Below, piece by piece: positions 27,613-37,046 of a DNA stretch of 64,000 bases. Made by a program: the position numbers and the translations under genes. The notes under the pieces were generated by a model. It had not been told where the DNA came from. It was given only the letters and a program-made list of their open reading frames with translations, and made no database searches. Location of the stretch: assembly GCF_022846655.1 (NCBI RefSeq), contig NZ_AP025667.1:781001-845000 (forward strand), in the 5' to 3' direction. Origin of the DNA: Streptomyces seoulensis (GTDB lineage Bacteria; Actinomycetota; Actinomycetes; Streptomycetales; Streptomycetaceae). How positions within the stretch are numbered: position 1 is the stretch's first letter; each line of letters opens with the position of its first letter.

Positions 27613-29277
27613 TCACTTCAGCGCGCTCGTCACCAGCCGGAAGGCGTTGCGTACCCTCGGCCGGTCCACCTTGCGCACCACCGGACGCAGCACCCGGGCC
27701 GTGATCCCCACCGGCTGCCAGCGGATCTGGAGCCGGCCGGGGTTGCGTCCCTCGGGCTCCACGGTGACCCGGTGCGAGGCGGTGCCCGAGGGGTGGTCCA
27801 CCCGCGCGGTCAGGGCCGGGAAGAACAGCGGGGCCAGCAGCAGGCCCGAGTGGGCGAGTCCCTGCTGCTGGAGCCGGACCTGCGGATGCCGTACCCCGTC
27901 GAAGCCCTGGACGGGGAGCCGGGCCTTGGTGAGGTCCAGGTGGACACGGCCCTCGAACACGCCGGGCCGCACCGGGTCCAGCCGGAACGGCACCGTGAGG
28001 CGCCGCCGGCCGGGGGAGAGCAGCAGCCCGGCCCGCTGCGGGCCGACCGGGAGCCTGAGTCCGGGGTCGTAGGTGCGCACCGTCAGGGTCAGCGCGGCGC
28101 CTGGGCCGGGGCGCAGGTCGGTGATCTCGTGGCGGAAGTAGGCGGTGGAGAAGGGGCGGGTCTCCAGCTCCAGGTCGGTCAGGTCCAGTTCGCGGCGCCC
28201 CCGCTCGGTGGCGGGTACCGCACCGCCCCAGTAGGGCGTGCCGTCGCCGTCTGCGGTGATCTCGCGCGGTGCCACCGGGTGGCCCAGGCCGCGGGCGGCG
28301 AGCCGCAGGCCGTCGAGGTTGCCCTCGCGCAGCAGCTCCAGCACCACCCGCTCCGGGCGGGGCAGCCGGGCGTAGGCGCCGTCGGCGAGGGTGTCCAGGT
28401 ACGGGTTCATGATCTCGGCGAAGGCGGCCAGCCACTCGTCGTCCCGGTAGGGCAGGTCGCCCGCGTACATCCGGAAGTCGTGCTTGAGGAACTTGAAGTC
28501 CTTGTCCTCGCGCAGGTCCGCGAGCCCGCTCTCCGCCAGGAAGCCGTCGATCAGGCGTTGGACGTGTACCCGGTCCGCGACGTTGGAGATCTTGTGCCGC
28601 TGGTTGGAGATGGAGGCGCTGGACTCGGCCGCGTACGGCTCGATGTACCAGGTGTAGACCGGGTCCGGGATGATCGTGAAGGCTCGCGCCAGGCCGTACG
28701 CCCGGGCCGAGAAGAGCTGGTCCTCGTAGTGGATGCCCTCGGGGAAGCGCAGGTGGTGGCGGTCGAGGAAGGCGCGGGCGTACATCTTGCTGGTCGACAG
28801 GTGCTCGAAGAGCAGCCGGGGGTCGGCCGCGATGCCGTCCAGCGTGCGGCGCTCGCGGACCAGGTGCGGCATCCAGGTGGTGCGGCGGCCGTTGTCCACC
28901 CGGACCCGGCGCACCGCGCCCATGGTGAAGTCCACCTCGCGCTCCCGGTGCGCGGCCAGCAGCAGTTCCACGGCGCGCGGCGGGAGTTCGTCGTCGCTGT
29001 CGAGGAACATCAGGTATGGGGCGCGGGCGATGTCGATGGCCCGGTTGCGCGGCGCGCTGCATCCGCCGCTGTTCTCCGGCAGCCGCAGGTAGCGCACCCG
29101 GCCGTCCTCGGCGGCCAGCCGCCGGGCCACCTCGGGGGTCTCGTCGGTGGAGTGGTCGTCGCTGATGACGATCTCGATGTTCTCGTGGGTCTGCGCACGC
29201 AGGGAGGCGACCGCGCGGGGCAGCCGGGCCGCGTCGTTGTAGACGATGACGGTGACCGTGACATCGGGGTTCGTCAT
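27613..29277 (-). CDS. GT2-family glycosyltransferase with C-terminal accessory domain
   Basis: A 554-residue soluble protein. Residues 1-~230 form a GT-A fold: VTVIVYND at 8-15, ISDDHSTDE, CSAPRNRAID and the metal-binding DSDD at 93-96, with an acceptor-side EDQLF near 196. Residues ~250-554 form a helical region and a beta-rich domain (LTLTVRTYDPG..., VPFRLDPVRPGVFEGRV, quoted in part) of unknown role. It probably adds a sugar to a cell-wall polymer. Its ATG overlaps the stop of the upstream TagF-like gene (ATGA), so the two are made together. Confidence 0.85.
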   Translation of the reverse strand: MTNPDVTVTVIVYNDAARLPRAVASLRAQTHENIEIVISDDHSTDETPEVARRLAAEDGRVRYLRLPENSGGCSAPRNRAIDIARAPYLMFLDSDDELPPRAVELLLAAHREREVDFTMGAVRRVRVDNGRRTTWMPHLVRERRTLDGIAADPRLLFEHLSTSKMYARAFLDRHHLRFPEGIHYEDQLFSARAYGLARAFTIIPDPVYTWYIEPYAAESSASISNQRHKISNVADRVHVQRLIDGFLAESGLADLREDKDFKFLKHDFRMYAGDLPYRDDEWLAAFAEIMNPYLDTLADGAYARLPRPERVVLELLREGNLDGLRLAARGLGHPVAPREITADGDGTPYWGGAVPATERGRRELDLTDLELETRPFSTAYFRHEITDLRPGPGAALTLTVRTYDPGLRLPVGPQRAGLLLSPGRRRLTVPFRLDPVRPGVFEGRVHLDLTKARLPVQGFDGVRHPQVRLQQQGLAHSGLLLAPLFFPALTARVDHPSGTASHRVTVEPEGRNPGRLQIRWQPVGITARVLRPVVRKVDRPRVRNAFRLVTSALK

Positions 29278-31472
29278 CCTTGGAGCTCCTCGGGCGTCGG
29301 GGCGGGGATACGTTCCTCCAGCGGAAGCACGGGCGGCAGCGCCTCCTCGGGCTCGCCGAGGAACACCCGGCGTACGACCCGTTCGGCGGCCCGGCCGTCG
29401 TCGAACTCGCAGAACCGGCGCCGGAACGCCGTCCGTGCCTTCGTCGCGGTCTCGTCGCGCCAGGCGTTCGAGGTGAGGATCTCGGTCAGCTCCTCCTGGG
29501 TGCGGGCGACCCGGCCGGGGGCCTCCGCCATCAGGTCGAAGTAGACGCCGCGGGTGGTGCGGTAGGTCTCCCAGTCGTCGGCGTGCACGACGATCGGGCG
29601 GTCCAGGTTGGCGTAGTCGAACATGATCGACGAGTAGTCCGTGACCAGCACGTCGGCGGCCAGGCAGAGTTCCTCGACCGGGTCGTAGGTGGAGACGTCG
29701 ATGATGCGGCCGGAGCGGCGCAGGCCGGTCAGCGGGGAGGCGGCGCCGCCGCCGTAGAAGTAGTGGGCGCGTACCAGCAGCACGGTGTCCTCGCCGAGCC
29801 GGTCGGCGAGGGTGGCGAGGTCGAGGCGGGGGGTGAACCCGGCCTCGTAGTCGCGGTGGGTGGGCGCGTAGAGGACGGCGGTGCGGCCGGGGGCGATGCC
29901 GAGGCGTTCACGGGCGGCGCGGACGTCGGCGGCGGTGGCGGTGTAGAAGACGTCGTTGCGCGGATAGCCGTGGTCCAGGGGGATGTAGCGGGCCGGGTAG
30001 GCGCGCTCCCACATGCGGGTGGAGTGGCTGTTGGCGCTGACGCTGTAGTCCCACTTGTCGATCCGGGACAGCAGCGCGGCGAAGTCGAGCCCCTGCGCCG
30101 CCGCCGGGTGGTCCCGCTGGTCCAGGCCCATGCGCTTGAGCGGGGTGCCGTGGTGGGTCTGGAGGTGGACGGCGCCGGGGCGCTTGACCACCGCGTTGGG
30201 GAAGTTGACGTTGTTGACCAGGTACTTGGCGGTGGCCAGCGTCTCCCAGTAGCGGCGGGTGCCGGGAACCACGTGGTCGGTGCCGTGCGGCAGCAGGGCC
30301 GCGTTCTCCTTGGTCACCACCCACACCGGGTGGATGTGCGGGGCGAGTTCGGCGAGCTTGGCGGCGATGGCGGCCGGGTTGCAGGCGACGCCACGGTCCC
30401 AGTAGGCCGCGAACACGGCCAGGTCCGGGTCCAGCGGACGGCTCAGCGCCCTGCGGTACTGCTGCTCGCGCAGCCGCACCCCGAGCCGCCGCTTGCGGGC
30501 GCGGACCGCCTTCCGGGCCGCGCGCCGGGTGCGGTTCGCGGTCTGCAGGGCCCGGTACCGGGTGTAGGCACCCTCTTCCAGCAGCGCGTGCCGTACGCCC
30601 TCCAGGCCCGCCGGGCGCTGGTGGCCCTCGGGGCGCCAGCGGACGGCGGCGGAGGAGGCGCGGCGGAAGAACTCGCGGGCCACCGGCTCGGGCAGGTCCT
30701 CGCGGGCGAAGACCCGCACCAGGTCACGGACCATCAGCCCGTACAGCACGGTACGCACCGAGCGGCGGCCCTCGGTGAGCGCGAGCAGCCGTTCGTAGCG
30801 GTCGATCAGGGCGTAGCGGTCCTCGGGGGTGCGCGGGGGCAGGCTCTCGCGGCGCAGTCTGCGGTCGTCGTACGCCGTCTGGTCGAGGCAGGCCACGCGC
30901 TCGGCGCGCAGCAGGGCGGCCTGGGCGGCGAAGTTCTCGTCGTCGGCCGTGAACTCCTCCTCGTGCGCCCGCCAGAACGCGGCGCGCACCGCGCGGGTGC
31001 CGAGCAGCGGGGTCAGGCGGAGCAGGTTCGGGGAGTCGTCCAGGGTGACGTCGGCGCGGCCGGCCCCGGCCAGCAGGCGGCCGTCGCGGGAGGGGACGGC
31101 GGTGGTGCGCCAGGTGGTGGTGACGTGGTCCAGCAGGAGTACGTCGGCCCGCTCGTCCAGCTCCGCGGTGCGCTCGGCGAGCAGGCGGGGGGCTCCGGCG
31201 GGCAGGCTGTCCTTGGCGTGCACGAAGTGCAGCCAGCGGCCGGTGGCCCGCGCGGCCCCCGCCGACCGGGCCTCGGCGTCCCCCGTGCCCTCGGGCAGCG
31301 CCACCGTGACCGTCTCCGGGGCGTGGCCCTCGGCCGTCTCCCGCGCCCAGTCGCCGACCGCGGCCACGATCACCTCGGTGTCCGGGAGCGGATGGGCGTC
31401 GAGGGAGTCGAGGAGTTCGGCCAGATGCCCCTGGGTGTTTGGTCCGTAGACGATGACGCTGAGTTGGGGCAT
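29274..31472 (-). CDS. GT-A-like / CDP-glycerol glycerophosphotransferase fusion (paralogue 1)
   Basis: A 732-residue protein (MPQLSVIVYG). Residues 1-~110 resemble a GT2 domain, but the metal motif seen in its relatives as LFLDSDD is HFVHAKD, so sugar transfer is doubtful. A basic linker leads to a TagF-like domain (~360-690) with intact THHGTPLK, LRAHYFY and TDYSSIMFDYANLDRP motifs. TagF-type enzymes transfer glycerol phosphate from CDP-glycerol to build teichoic acid. The start at 31472 has GGAG upstream and matches the paralogues; an ATG at 31517 would add 15 residues. First gene of a two-gene minus-strand operon. Confidence 0.85.
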   Translation of the reverse strand: MPQLSVIVYGPNTQGHLAELLDSLDAHPLPDTEVIVAAVGDWARETAEGHAPETVTVALPEGTGDAEARSAGAARATGRWLHFVHAKDSLPAGAPRLLAERTAELDERADVLLLDHVTTTWRTTAVPSRDGRLLAGAGRADVTLDDSPNLLRLTPLLGTRAVRAAFWRAHEEEFTADDENFAAQAALLRAERVACLDQTAYDDRRLRRESLPPRTPEDRYALIDRYERLLALTEGRRSVRTVLYGLMVRDLVRVFAREDLPEPVAREFFRRASSAAVRWRPEGHQRPAGLEGVRHALLEEGAYTRYRALQTANRTRRAARKAVRARKRRLGVRLREQQYRRALSRPLDPDLAVFAAYWDRGVACNPAAIAAKLAELAPHIHPVWVVTKENAALLPHGTDHVVPGTRRYWETLATAKYLVNNVNFPNAVVKRPGAVHLQTHHGTPLKRMGLDQRDHPAAAQGLDFAALLSRIDKWDYSVSANSHSTRMWERAYPARYIPLDHGYPRNDVFYTATAADVRAARERLGIAPGRTAVLYAPTHRDYEAGFTPRLDLATLADRLGEDTVLLVRAHYFYGGGAASPLTGLRRSGRIIDVSTYDPVEELCLAADVLVTDYSSIMFDYANLDRPIVVHADDWETYRTTRGVYFDLMAEAPGRVARTQEELTEILTSNAWRDETATKARTAFRRRFCEFDDGRAAERVVRRVFLGEPEEALPPVLPLEERIPAPTPEELQG

Positions 31473-31510
31473 CTGGAGGGGCTCCTTCGGCTCGTCGTCC
31501 CGGCGATCAC

Positions 31511-31544
31511 CTTTCATAACATACTGTCATTACATGACTGAAAG
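31511..31544 (-). promoter_or_regulatory. AT-rich palindromic site upstream of the TagF-like operon
   Basis: In otherwise GC-rich sequence, CTTTCA (31511-31516) and TGAAAG (31539-31544) flank an inner palindrome GTCATTACATGAC (31526-31538). On the minus strand TATGTT (31523-31518) could be a -10 element. It is a likely promoter or operator for the gene starting at 31472. Confidence 0.4.
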
Positions 31545-31602
31545 GGATATCCACGCGTGAAGCGGAAGCCCCGGTTCAGGAAGCCCGGGCCGGGGCGTGT
31601 GC

Positions 31603-32436
31603 CTACTTCTTCTTGCCCTTGTCGCCCGTGAACGCCTCGTACTCCTTGAGTACGTCCTCGGTGGCGCCGTCCATGCGCAGCTCGCCGCGCTCCAGCCAGA
31701 GCACGCGCTCGCAGGTGTCGCGGATGGAGTTGTTGTTGTGGCTGACCAGGAAGACCGTGCCCGCGTGCTTGCGCAGTTCGCGGATGCGGGCCTCGGAGCG
31801 CTTCTGGAAGGAGCGGTCGCCGGTGGCCAGCGCCTCGTCGATCAGCAGCACGTCGTGGTCCTTGGCGGCCGCGATGGAGAAGCGCAGCCGGGCCGCCATG
31901 CCGGAGGAGTAGGTGCGCATCGGCAGGGTGATGAAGTCGCCCTTCTCGTTGATCCCGGAGAAGTCGACGATGTCCTGGTAGCGCTCCTTGACCTGCTCGC
32001 GGGACATCCCCATGGCGAGGCCGCCGAGGTGGACGTTGCGCTCGCCGGTCAGGTCGTTCATCAGGGCCGCGTTGACGCCCAGCAGGGAGGGCTGGCCGTC
32101 GGTGTAGATGTGGCCGTTCTCCACCGGGAGCAGGCCGGCCACCGCCTTGAGCAGCGTGGACTTGCCCGAGCCGTTGGTGCCGATCAGGCCGATCGCCTCG
32201 CCCCGGTAGGCGACGAAGGAGACCTTCCTGACCGCGTGCACCCGGCGCACCCCGGCCGCCTTCTCGGCCTTGCCCCGGCGCAGGATGCGGTTGAGGGCGG
32301 CGGTGGCCGAGCCCCGGCCCGCGCCGGTGCCGTTGACCCGGTAGACGATGTCGACGCGGTCGGCGACGACGGTGGGGACCTTCTCGGCGCTCGTGTCGCG
32401 CGGGGTCCGAACGGGGGAGGTGGTCTGCTCAGCCAC
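31603..32436 (-). CDS. TagH-like ABC transporter ATP-binding protein
   Basis: A 277-residue ATPase with Walker A GTNGSGKST at 86-94, signature YSSGMAARLRFS near 175, Walker B DVLLIDEAL and switch-region His (VSHNNNSI). The non-canonical signature (SSGM in place of LSGG) is characteristic of TagH/Wzt exporters of teichoic acids and O-antigens. There is an N-terminal extension of ~65 residues and a short lysine-rich end, and no polymer-binding C-terminal domain. Its start overlaps the end of the permease gene by 8 bases. It should energise export of the polymer made by the neighbouring enzymes. Confidence 0.92.
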   Translation of the reverse strand: MAEQTTSPVRTPRDTSAEKVPTVVADRVDIVYRVNGTGAGRGSATAALNRILRRGKAEKAAGVRRVHAVRKVSFVAYRGEAIGLIGTNGSGKSTLLKAVAGLLPVENGHIYTDGQPSLLGVNAALMNDLTGERNVHLGGLAMGMSREQVKERYQDIVDFSGINEKGDFITLPMRTYSSGMAARLRFSIAAAKDHDVLLIDEALATGDRSFQKRSEARIRELRKHAGTVFLVSHNNNSIRDTCERVLWLERGELRMDGATEDVLKEYEAFTGDKGKKK

Positions 32437-33337
32437 GGCCGTAGGTCTCCTCAGCCTTCCAGAAGTAGATGAAGCCGCCGATCCCCGCGGCCACCGCCCA
32501 GCCGGCCGCGATCGCCCACACGTGCGGGGGCAGCTTGTCCGCGCCGAAGCTGTCGATCAGCGCGAACCGCATGAGGTCGATGTACAGCGCGGCCGGGTTG
32601 TACTCCAGCAGGGCGGCCAGCACCCGCGACTGGTCCTTGGTGTGCTGGTCGATGCTCCACATCACGCCGGACACGTACATCCAGGTGCGCAGCAGGAACG
32701 GCATGAGCTGGGCGATGTCCGGGGTCTTGGCGCCCATCCGGGCCACCACCAGGGACACGCCCGCGTTGAACACGAACTGCAGGAAAAGCGCGGGCAGCGC
32801 CAGCAGCCAGGACGCGGTCACCGGCACGCCCACGCAGAGCACGATGACGATCAGCGCGAGCATCGAGAACAGCAACTGCTGGAGCTGCTGCAGGCAGAAC
32901 GAGATGGGCAGCGCGGCGCGCGGGAAGTGCAGGGCGCGCACCAGGCCGAGGTTGCCGGATATCGCCCGCGTGCCCGCCATGATCGAGCTCTGCGTGAACG
33001 TCCACACGAACACGCCCGTGACCAGGAACGGGATGAAGTCGGCGACGCCGCGCTTGGTGCCCAGCAGGACGCCGAAGATGAAGTAGTAGACCGCCGCGTT
33101 CAGCAGCGGGGTCATGACCTGCCAGAGCTGGCCGAGCTTCGCCTGGCTGTACTGGGCGGTCAGCTTGGCCGTGGCGAAGGCGGTGATGAAGTGCCGCCGG
33201 TCCCAGAGCCGGCGGACGTACGCCGGTACGGAGGGGCGGGCGCCGCTGACGGTCAGGCCGTGCCGGGCGGCCAGGGCCGCGAGGTCGCCGTCGGCCGGGG
33301 CCTTCATCGGGGGCGGTGCGTCGAGGACCTGGCTCAC
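32429..33337 (-). CDS. TagG-like ABC-2 exporter permease
   Basis: A 302-residue protein (start GTG at 33337, VSQVLDAPPPMK) with a ~60-residue cytoplasmic N-terminus and six predicted helices, typical of ABC-2 polysaccharide/teichoic-acid permeases: LGQLWQVMTPLLNAAVYY before helix 1 and the amphipathic VRALHFPRAALPIS segment. With the following ATPase it would flip or export an undecaprenyl-linked polymer. A frame extension to 33418 adds an Arg-rich stretch that overlaps the promoter and is judged untranslated. It is the first gene of a two-gene operon divergent from a TetR gene. Confidence 0.9.
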   Translation of the reverse strand: MSQVLDAPPPMKAPADGDLAALAARHGLTVSGARPSVPAYVRRLWDRRHFITAFATAKLTAQYSQAKLGQLWQVMTPLLNAAVYYFIFGVLLGTKRGVADFIPFLVTGVFVWTFTQSSIMAGTRAISGNLGLVRALHFPRAALPISFCLQQLQQLLFSMLALIVIVLCVGVPVTASWLLALPALFLQFVFNAGVSLVVARMGAKTPDIAQLMPFLLRTWMYVSGVMWSIDQHTKDQSRVLAALLEYNPAALYIDLMRFALIDSFGADKLPPHVWAIAAGWAVAAGIGGFIYFWKAEETYGRG

Positions 33338-33476
33338 ATCCGCTGCTTTCGGTCGGAGGGTGGAAAAGCGCGGTCCGGCCGATGCCCGCCGTTTCCGCAC
33401 GCTTCCCCATGCGTTCACTCACGTCGGGACGGGACCGTATCGTCGCAACGGGAGAGTAGGCCCATCCGACGACGGA

Positions 33477-33491
33477 ACGCAACCGTTGCGT
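33477..33491. promoter_or_regulatory. TetR-type operator candidate
   Basis: ACGCAACCGTTGCGT is a 15-base palindrome (7-base arms around one base) 23 bases before the TetR start; a related CGTCGCAACG half occurs at 33441-33450. The position between divergent genes fits a repressor site acting on the TetR gene and possibly on the exporter operon. Confidence 0.5.
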
Positions 33492-33514
33492 CGTCCCGCC
33501 CTATGCTGGTGCGC

Positions 33515-34138
33515 ATGACGACCAACGCCGACGAACCCCCGGCGCGCCCGCGCCGGGCCCCGGCCGGGGCCGCCGTGCTCCGGGAGGACGTGACCGAGGC
33601 CATCCGCGCGGCCGTCTTCGAGGAACTGGCCGCCGTGGGGTACGCGCGGATGTCCATCGAGGGCATCGCGCGCCGGGCCGGCGTCGGCAAGACGGCGGTG
33701 TACCGGCGCTGGCGCTCCAAGCTGAACCTGGTGCTGGACGTCGTCTCCGCGATGGCGGTGCTCGGCCTGCCGGCCCCGGACACGGGCTCCCTGGAGGGCG
33801 ACCTCCGGCTGCTGTACGAGGTGATGTCGCGCGCCCTGCGCCACCCGGTCGCCTCGCAGATCATCCCCGACCTCCAGGCGGAGGCCGCCCGCAACCCGGA
33901 GATGGCCGAGACCCTCCAGAAGGCCGTGCGCGACGGCCAGGACGGGGTCGCGTCCAAAATCGTGGCGGCGGCGCGGGAGCGGGGCGAGGTGAGCGCGGAC
34001 CTCGACCTGGACCTCGCCCTCGACCTGATCTCCGGCCCCCTCTACTGGCGCGCGGTGATCATCCGCAGCCCGAAGCTCCCCAAGGGCTACCTCCCGAACC
34101 TGGCCCGTGCCACGGCGGGGGCGCTCAAGGCGCTGTAG
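33515..34138 (+). CDS. TetR-family transcriptional regulator
   Basis: A 207-residue regulator starting MTTNADEPP. Residues ~25-72 are the TetR helix-turn-helix (IRAAVFEELAAVGYARMS, IEGIARRAGVGKTAVYRRW quoted in part), and the rest is the helical C-terminal ligand-binding domain of the TetR_C_11/C_16 kind (SGPLYWRAVI). It is divergent from the TagG/TagH-like operon with a 15-base palindrome between, so it may control itself and the exporter. The inducer is unknown. It converges on a GT2 gene with 6 bases between stops. Confidence 0.88.
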   Translation: MTTNADEPPARPRRAPAGAAVLREDVTEAIRAAVFEELAAVGYARMSIEGIARRAGVGKTAVYRRWRSKLNLVLDVVSAMAVLGLPAPDTGSLEGDLRLLYEVMSRALRHPVASQIIPDLQAEAARNPEMAETLQKAVRDGQDGVASKIVAAARERGEVSADLDLDLALDLISGPLYWRAVIIRSPKLPKGYLPNLARATAGALKAL

Positions 34139-34144
34139 GGCACC

Positions 34145-35764
34145 TCACCGCAGCAGCCTCCGCAGTCGTCCCCGTGCCACCCGGGACGCCCCCGACGCTC
34201 CCGTCGCCACGCGCAGGGACAGGGCGCCGGAGTGGGTGGCGTAGGGGTGGGCGAGGAGGACGAGGTGGCGGGTGCTGGGCAGGGCCCGTCTGCGCAGGTG
34301 GGGGGTGTCCGTGCGGGCGTGGGCCGTGATGTCCCGCTGGGCACCGTCCTTGAAGTGGACGGTGAGGCGCAGGTCCCAGACGCCCGCGCCCAGCGCGCTC
34401 AGGTCGACGGCCGCGTCCGCCGCCCAGATGCCGGGGGACGCGGGGACCAGGGGCAGGGTGATGTGCCGCACCGGCCGGCCCGTCGTACGGTCGTGCCATC
34501 GGGCCGTCACCGCCAGCGGGCCCGCCTCGGCCAGGCGGCCGTACAGCTCGTGCAGGCGCAGCCGGAGCCGGGAGATGTGGGCCCGCGGGAGCAGTTCGGC
34601 GTCCATGGCGCAGGGCAGCGCCTCGGTGGGGCAGGTCAGCAGCGGGGTCAGGGCCACGCCGGGCTGCGCGGCCGACCAGACGGGAGTGCCCTCGGAGTCG
34701 CGGGCGTAGGGCGGCAGCAGACGGGCCGGGCGGGCGGCCAGCTCGCGCAGCCGGGGCAGGTCGCGCGGCTCGGGCGACTCCAGCACGAACCGGCCCAGCA
34801 GGGTGCCGGGCGCGGCGGGGTCCCGCTCCCAGTCCTCGGCGTCGTACCCGGCGAGGTAGGCGCGGGTGTGCGCCCACCAGGCGCGCCGGTACTCCTCGTC
34901 CCGCAGGTCCAGCTCGCTCAGGTACATGCGCAGTTCGTGGTCGAGGAACTTCGCCCTGGCCGCCCGCGCCAGCTCCGCCTCACCGGCGTCCAGCAGGATC
35001 CGGTGCGCCTGCGCGCACGCCCGGGTGCGCGCGTGCCAGTTGTCGATGTGCTCCCGGTCCAGCGAGAGCGAGAGGTGCCCGGCGGCCCGGCGTACGTGCC
35101 ACACGTAGACGCGGTCCGGGACGAGCGCGATGCGCGGGGCGGCGGCCAGGACGCGGGCGGTGAAGACGAAGTCCTCGTAGAGGAACCGGCCTTCGGGGAA
35201 GCGGATGCCGTGGGCGCGCAGGAAGTCGGTGCGGTAGAGCTTGTTGACGCACAGGGTGTCGTGGACCAGGTGCGGCCGGTCGGCGGGGTGCCCGATCAGC
35301 GCCTCCCGCGCGTACAGGGACGACTGCCAGAGGTGTTCGCGCCCCGAGGGCAGTTCCCGGCGCACGCACAGCCCTGCCGTCACCTCCGCGCCCGTCCCGC
35401 CCGCCGCCCGCAGCAGCGCGTCCACCGCGCCGGGCGGCAGCAGGTCGTCGCTGTCCAGGAACATGACGTACGGCATGGTCACCGCGTCGATCCCGGTGTT
35501 GCGCGGGGTGCCGCAGCCGCCGCTGTTGGTGGCGTGCCGGATCACCCGCAGCCGGGGCTCGGCGGCCGCGAGCCGGTCCAGGAGGTCGGCGCTGCCGTCG
35601 GTGGAGCGGTCGTCCACGGCGATCACCTCGCCCACCGCTGGGCCCTGACGGAGCGCCGAACGCACGGCGTCGGTCACATGGCCGGCGTCGTCGTAGCCGA
35701 TGACGACGACGGCCACCCGGGGCTCGGCTTCAGGCATGGGCTCGGCTTCAGACATGGGGTCCAT
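34145..35764 (-). CDS. GT2-family glycosyltransferase
   Basis: A 539-residue soluble enzyme related in layout to the one at 27613-29277. The GT-A domain has VVVIGYDD, AVDDRSTDGS, NSGGCGTPRNTGID and metal-binding DSDD at 104-107, and EDFVF at ~200. A helical part and a C-terminal beta-rich accessory domain follow. The N-terminus contains a short duplicated EAEPM unit, encoded by a direct repeat, so starts at 35764, 35755 and 35737 are all possible. It probably modifies the same envelope polymer. The membrane protein gene upstream ends 16 bases earlier, so they may share a transcript. Confidence 0.82.
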   Translation of the reverse strand: MDPMSEAEPMPEAEPRVAVVVIGYDDAGHVTDAVRSALRQGPAVGEVIAVDDRSTDGSADLLDRLAAAEPRLRVIRHATNSGGCGTPRNTGIDAVTMPYVMFLDSDDLLPPGAVDALLRAAGGTGAEVTAGLCVRRELPSGREHLWQSSLYAREALIGHPADRPHLVHDTLCVNKLYRTDFLRAHGIRFPEGRFLYEDFVFTARVLAAAPRIALVPDRVYVWHVRRAAGHLSLSLDREHIDNWHARTRACAQAHRILLDAGEAELARAARAKFLDHELRMYLSELDLRDEEYRRAWWAHTRAYLAGYDAEDWERDPAAPGTLLGRFVLESPEPRDLPRLRELAARPARLLPPYARDSEGTPVWSAAQPGVALTPLLTCPTEALPCAMDAELLPRAHISRLRLRLHELYGRLAEAGPLAVTARWHDRTTGRPVRHITLPLVPASPGIWAADAAVDLSALGAGVWDLRLTVHFKDGAQRDITAHARTDTPHLRRRALPSTRHLVLLAHPYATHSGALSLRVATGASGASRVARGRLRRLLR

Positions 35765-35780
35765 GGTCGGTGCCGGGCCG

Positions 35781-37046
35781 TCAGGAACGGGTCAAGACGG
35801 GGTCCGGGACCCGGCCGGGGTCCGGGACGGCGCGGGTCGCGGACGCGTTGACCGGGGGCCGGGTGGAGCGCCACAGCCGGACGAAGGACAGGACGGCGGC
35901 GGCCAGCAGGGTTCCGTTGCGGGCCAGGGTGAGCAGGCAGCCCGGCCAGGTCCCGGCGATGACCTCGCCGTAGGTCAGCGGGAAGATCAGGCTGCTCAGC
36001 CCGGTCGAGACCAGGATCAGCACCGTCACCGGGCGCTGGCCGGTGTGCCGCGAGGTCAGGCAGACGGCCGCCAGGCCCAGCAGCCAGATCAGGTACTGCG
36101 GGCTGATGACCCGGCTGGTGACGGTGAACAGCAGCACCGCCGTGAGCGCCGCGTCGTACGGCGTCGCCGGGCTGAAGTGCCGGGCCCGCAGCCGCCACAC
36201 CACCAGCAGCACGAACGCGGCCGCCGTCAGCGCCAGCGAGGCGACGGCGACCGTGTGCACGTGCGGGCCGACCAGTTCCATGGAGCCGTACTGGTAGCGG
36301 ACCCGGCCCGGCCAGCCCGCGTGCCGGGCCAGGTTGAGCGCCGTGCCGCCGAGCGACTCGATCTGCACGCCCCGGCCGCCCTGTTCGCGCAGGAAGCCGA
36401 ACGGGTCGGAGAACAGCACCGCCAGCACCGCCAGGGACGCGCAGCCGGCGGCCGTCGCCCACGACCACGCCGACCGTGTCGCCCGTCCGCGTGACACGCC
36501 GAGCAGCACCAGCGCGGGCCACACCTTCACCACCGCGCCGAGCGCCCCGAACACCCCGGCCGCGCGCGGGGAGCGGCCGAGCGCCAGCAGGGCGGCGACA
36601 CCCAGCGCGGTCACCTGTACGTCGTAGCGGGCCAGCGGCAGATGCAGCAGCAGCGGCAGCCCGCCCACCCACAGGGCGGCCCCGCGCAGGCTGCGCCCGG
36701 CGCGCCGCCCGGCGACGGCCAGCGCCACCGCGACGGCCGCGTCCGCCACCAGCGTCAGCAGCACGAACGCCTCGAAGTACGACAGCCACGGCAGCAGCCC
36801 CGGCGCCAGCAGCACCGGCCCCGCGCCCGGCGGGTACTGCCACAGCGTGTCGTGCGTGGGGAACGTCCCGTGGGAGAGCACGCCGTACCAGTGGAAGTAC
36901 AGCCGCCACACCTCGCGCGACACCGAGCCGCCGCCCAGCACGTGCGCGGAGCCGAAGACGAGGAGCCCCAGCATCAGCGCGCGGGTGGCGAGCCAGCCGG
37001 CGACGAGGGCGAGGACCGGACCGGAGGTGACACGGAGACGGTTCAT
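35781..37046 (-). CDS. GT87/DUF2029-type membrane mannosyltransferase-like protein
   Basis: A 421-residue protein with about ten transmembrane helices, starting MNRLRVTSG. The first outside loop has REVWRLYFHWYGVLSHG and HDTLWQYPPGAG, the pattern of GT-C polyprenyl-phosphate-sugar transferases of the GT87 group, and helix ends VKVWPALVLLG and PQYLIWLLGLAAV match that family. Such enzymes add mannose or arabinose outside the membrane. The substrate here is not known. It is divergent from another membrane GT-C-like gene with about 95 bases between starts. Confidence 0.8.
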   Translation of the reverse strand: MNRLRVTSGPVLALVAGWLATRALMLGLLVFGSAHVLGGGSVSREVWRLYFHWYGVLSHGTFPTHDTLWQYPPGAGPVLLAPGLLPWLSYFEAFVLLTLVADAAVAVALAVAGRRAGRSLRGAALWVGGLPLLLHLPLARYDVQVTALGVAALLALGRSPRAAGVFGALGAVVKVWPALVLLGVSRGRATRSAWSWATAAGCASLAVLAVLFSDPFGFLREQGGRGVQIESLGGTALNLARHAGWPGRVRYQYGSMELVGPHVHTVAVASLALTAAAFVLLVVWRLRARHFSPATPYDAALTAVLLFTVTSRVISPQYLIWLLGLAAVCLTSRHTGQRPVTVLILVSTGLSSLIFPLTYGEVIAGTWPGCLLTLARNGTLLAAAVLSFVRLWRSTRPPVNASATRAVPDPGRVPDPVLTRS

